Assembly: GCA_051002015.1 (NCBI GenBank)
Contig: JBPCMS010000059.1
Location: 1 to 20,874 of the forward strand
Reading direction: 5' to 3'
Source of the DNA: JACDBE01 sp051002015
Lineage (GTDB): Bacteria; Actinomycetota; Acidimicrobiia; Spongiisociales; UBA5794
DNA: 20,874 bases
In this document: positions 20,808 through 20,874 of the stretch, one piece after another
Layout of the letters: each line of letters starts with the position of its first letter
How positions within the stretch are numbered: position 1 is the stretch's first letter
Made by a program: the position numbers and the translations under genes
Notes under the pieces: generated by a model
Told to the model about the DNA's origin: nothing
Database searches by the model: none
The model's input: the letters and a program-made list of their open reading frames with translations, nothing else

Positions 20808-20874
20808 TCTCGTCGAGAAAGCCGATGAGCAGCCGGTTGACCTCGTCGGGCCGCTCCTGCTGGGTCCAATGGCC
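20785..20874 (-). CDS. C-terminal end of an alpha/beta-fold hydrolase (partial)
   Basis: The minus strand from the window edge reads GHWTQQERPDEVNRLLIGFL and then DEITAARGT before TGA at 20785-20787, 29 codons. GHW followed by Q-x-E-x-P-x-x-V-N-x-x-x-x-x-F-L is the catalytic-histidine end of epoxide hydrolase/haloalkane dehalogenase-like alpha/beta hydrolases. The rest lies outside the window, so substrate and start are unknown. It converges with the P-type ATPase gene, overlapping its last 23 bases. Confidence 0.85.
   Translation of the reverse strand, partial: GHWTQQERPDEVNRLLIGFLDEITAARGT

Noticed and set aside
1..20874. CRISPR array, rRNA genes or riboswitches
   Set aside because: No regularly spaced repeats, no rRNA-like stretch and no recognisable riboswitch core were seen on either strand.

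Overview
The window is G+C-rich, gene-dense bacterial DNA. It reads as a member of the Actinomycetota, most likely a deep-branching lineage such as the Acidimicrobiia; that placement is an inference from gene content, with no rRNA to confirm it. The evidence is a SigK/RskA-type ECF sigma factor and anti-sigma pair, a bL37-like micro-ribosomal protein, a GlpR/SepX-like membrane protein beside moeA, a CtpE-like P-type ATPase, and many genes whose only visible start signal is a TANNNT box 6-9 nt before the ATG (leaderless transcripts).

Layout. 1-2885 (minus): housekeeping operon metG-tatD-rsmA, nearly or actually overlapping, with rsmA cut by the window edge. 3094-3330 (plus): a small AbrB/SpoVT-fold regulator with four cysteines. 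3323-5005: rsmI, a DUF2277 protein and a DUF192 protein on minus, plus a tiny unlisted plus-strand gene for bL37 that starts on the same CATG as the DUF192 gene. 5111-9857 (minus): an envelope block with mgtC, a helical lipoprotein, a cupredoxin lipoprotein, the ECF sigma/RskA pair, and a lipoprotein that looks like a metallopeptidase with a ruined zinc site.

9976-13763 is a worn accessory region: a Phd/RelE toxin-antitoxin pair, an IS30-type transposase broken by frameshifts and a stop codon, a small membrane protein, a broken IS256/mutator-type transposase end, an exported lipoprotein, and the C-terminal stub of a tyrosine recombinase next to the 3' end of tRNA-Ala(CGC). The recombinase stub at the tRNA end suggests the remains of an element integrated there.

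13899-16592 (minus): moeA-moaC-moaB (molybdenum cofactor) followed by the GlpR/SepX-like membrane gene with its own promoter. In corynebacteria and mycobacteria a MoeA paralogue (Glp) and its membrane receptor take part in cell division, so this neighbourhood may have a second role. 16901-20807 (plus): an SAF-domain protein, uppP (undecaprenyl-diphosphate phosphatase) and a CtpE-like cation ATPase. The window ends in the last 29 codons of an alpha/beta hydrolase on minus.

No CRISPR array, rRNA or intact insertion sequence is visible. No wholly new system is demonstrated. The points most worth following are the GlpR/SepX-like gene beside moeA, the bL37 gene, the degenerate metallopeptidase, the leaderless promoter series and the decayed tRNA-associated element.
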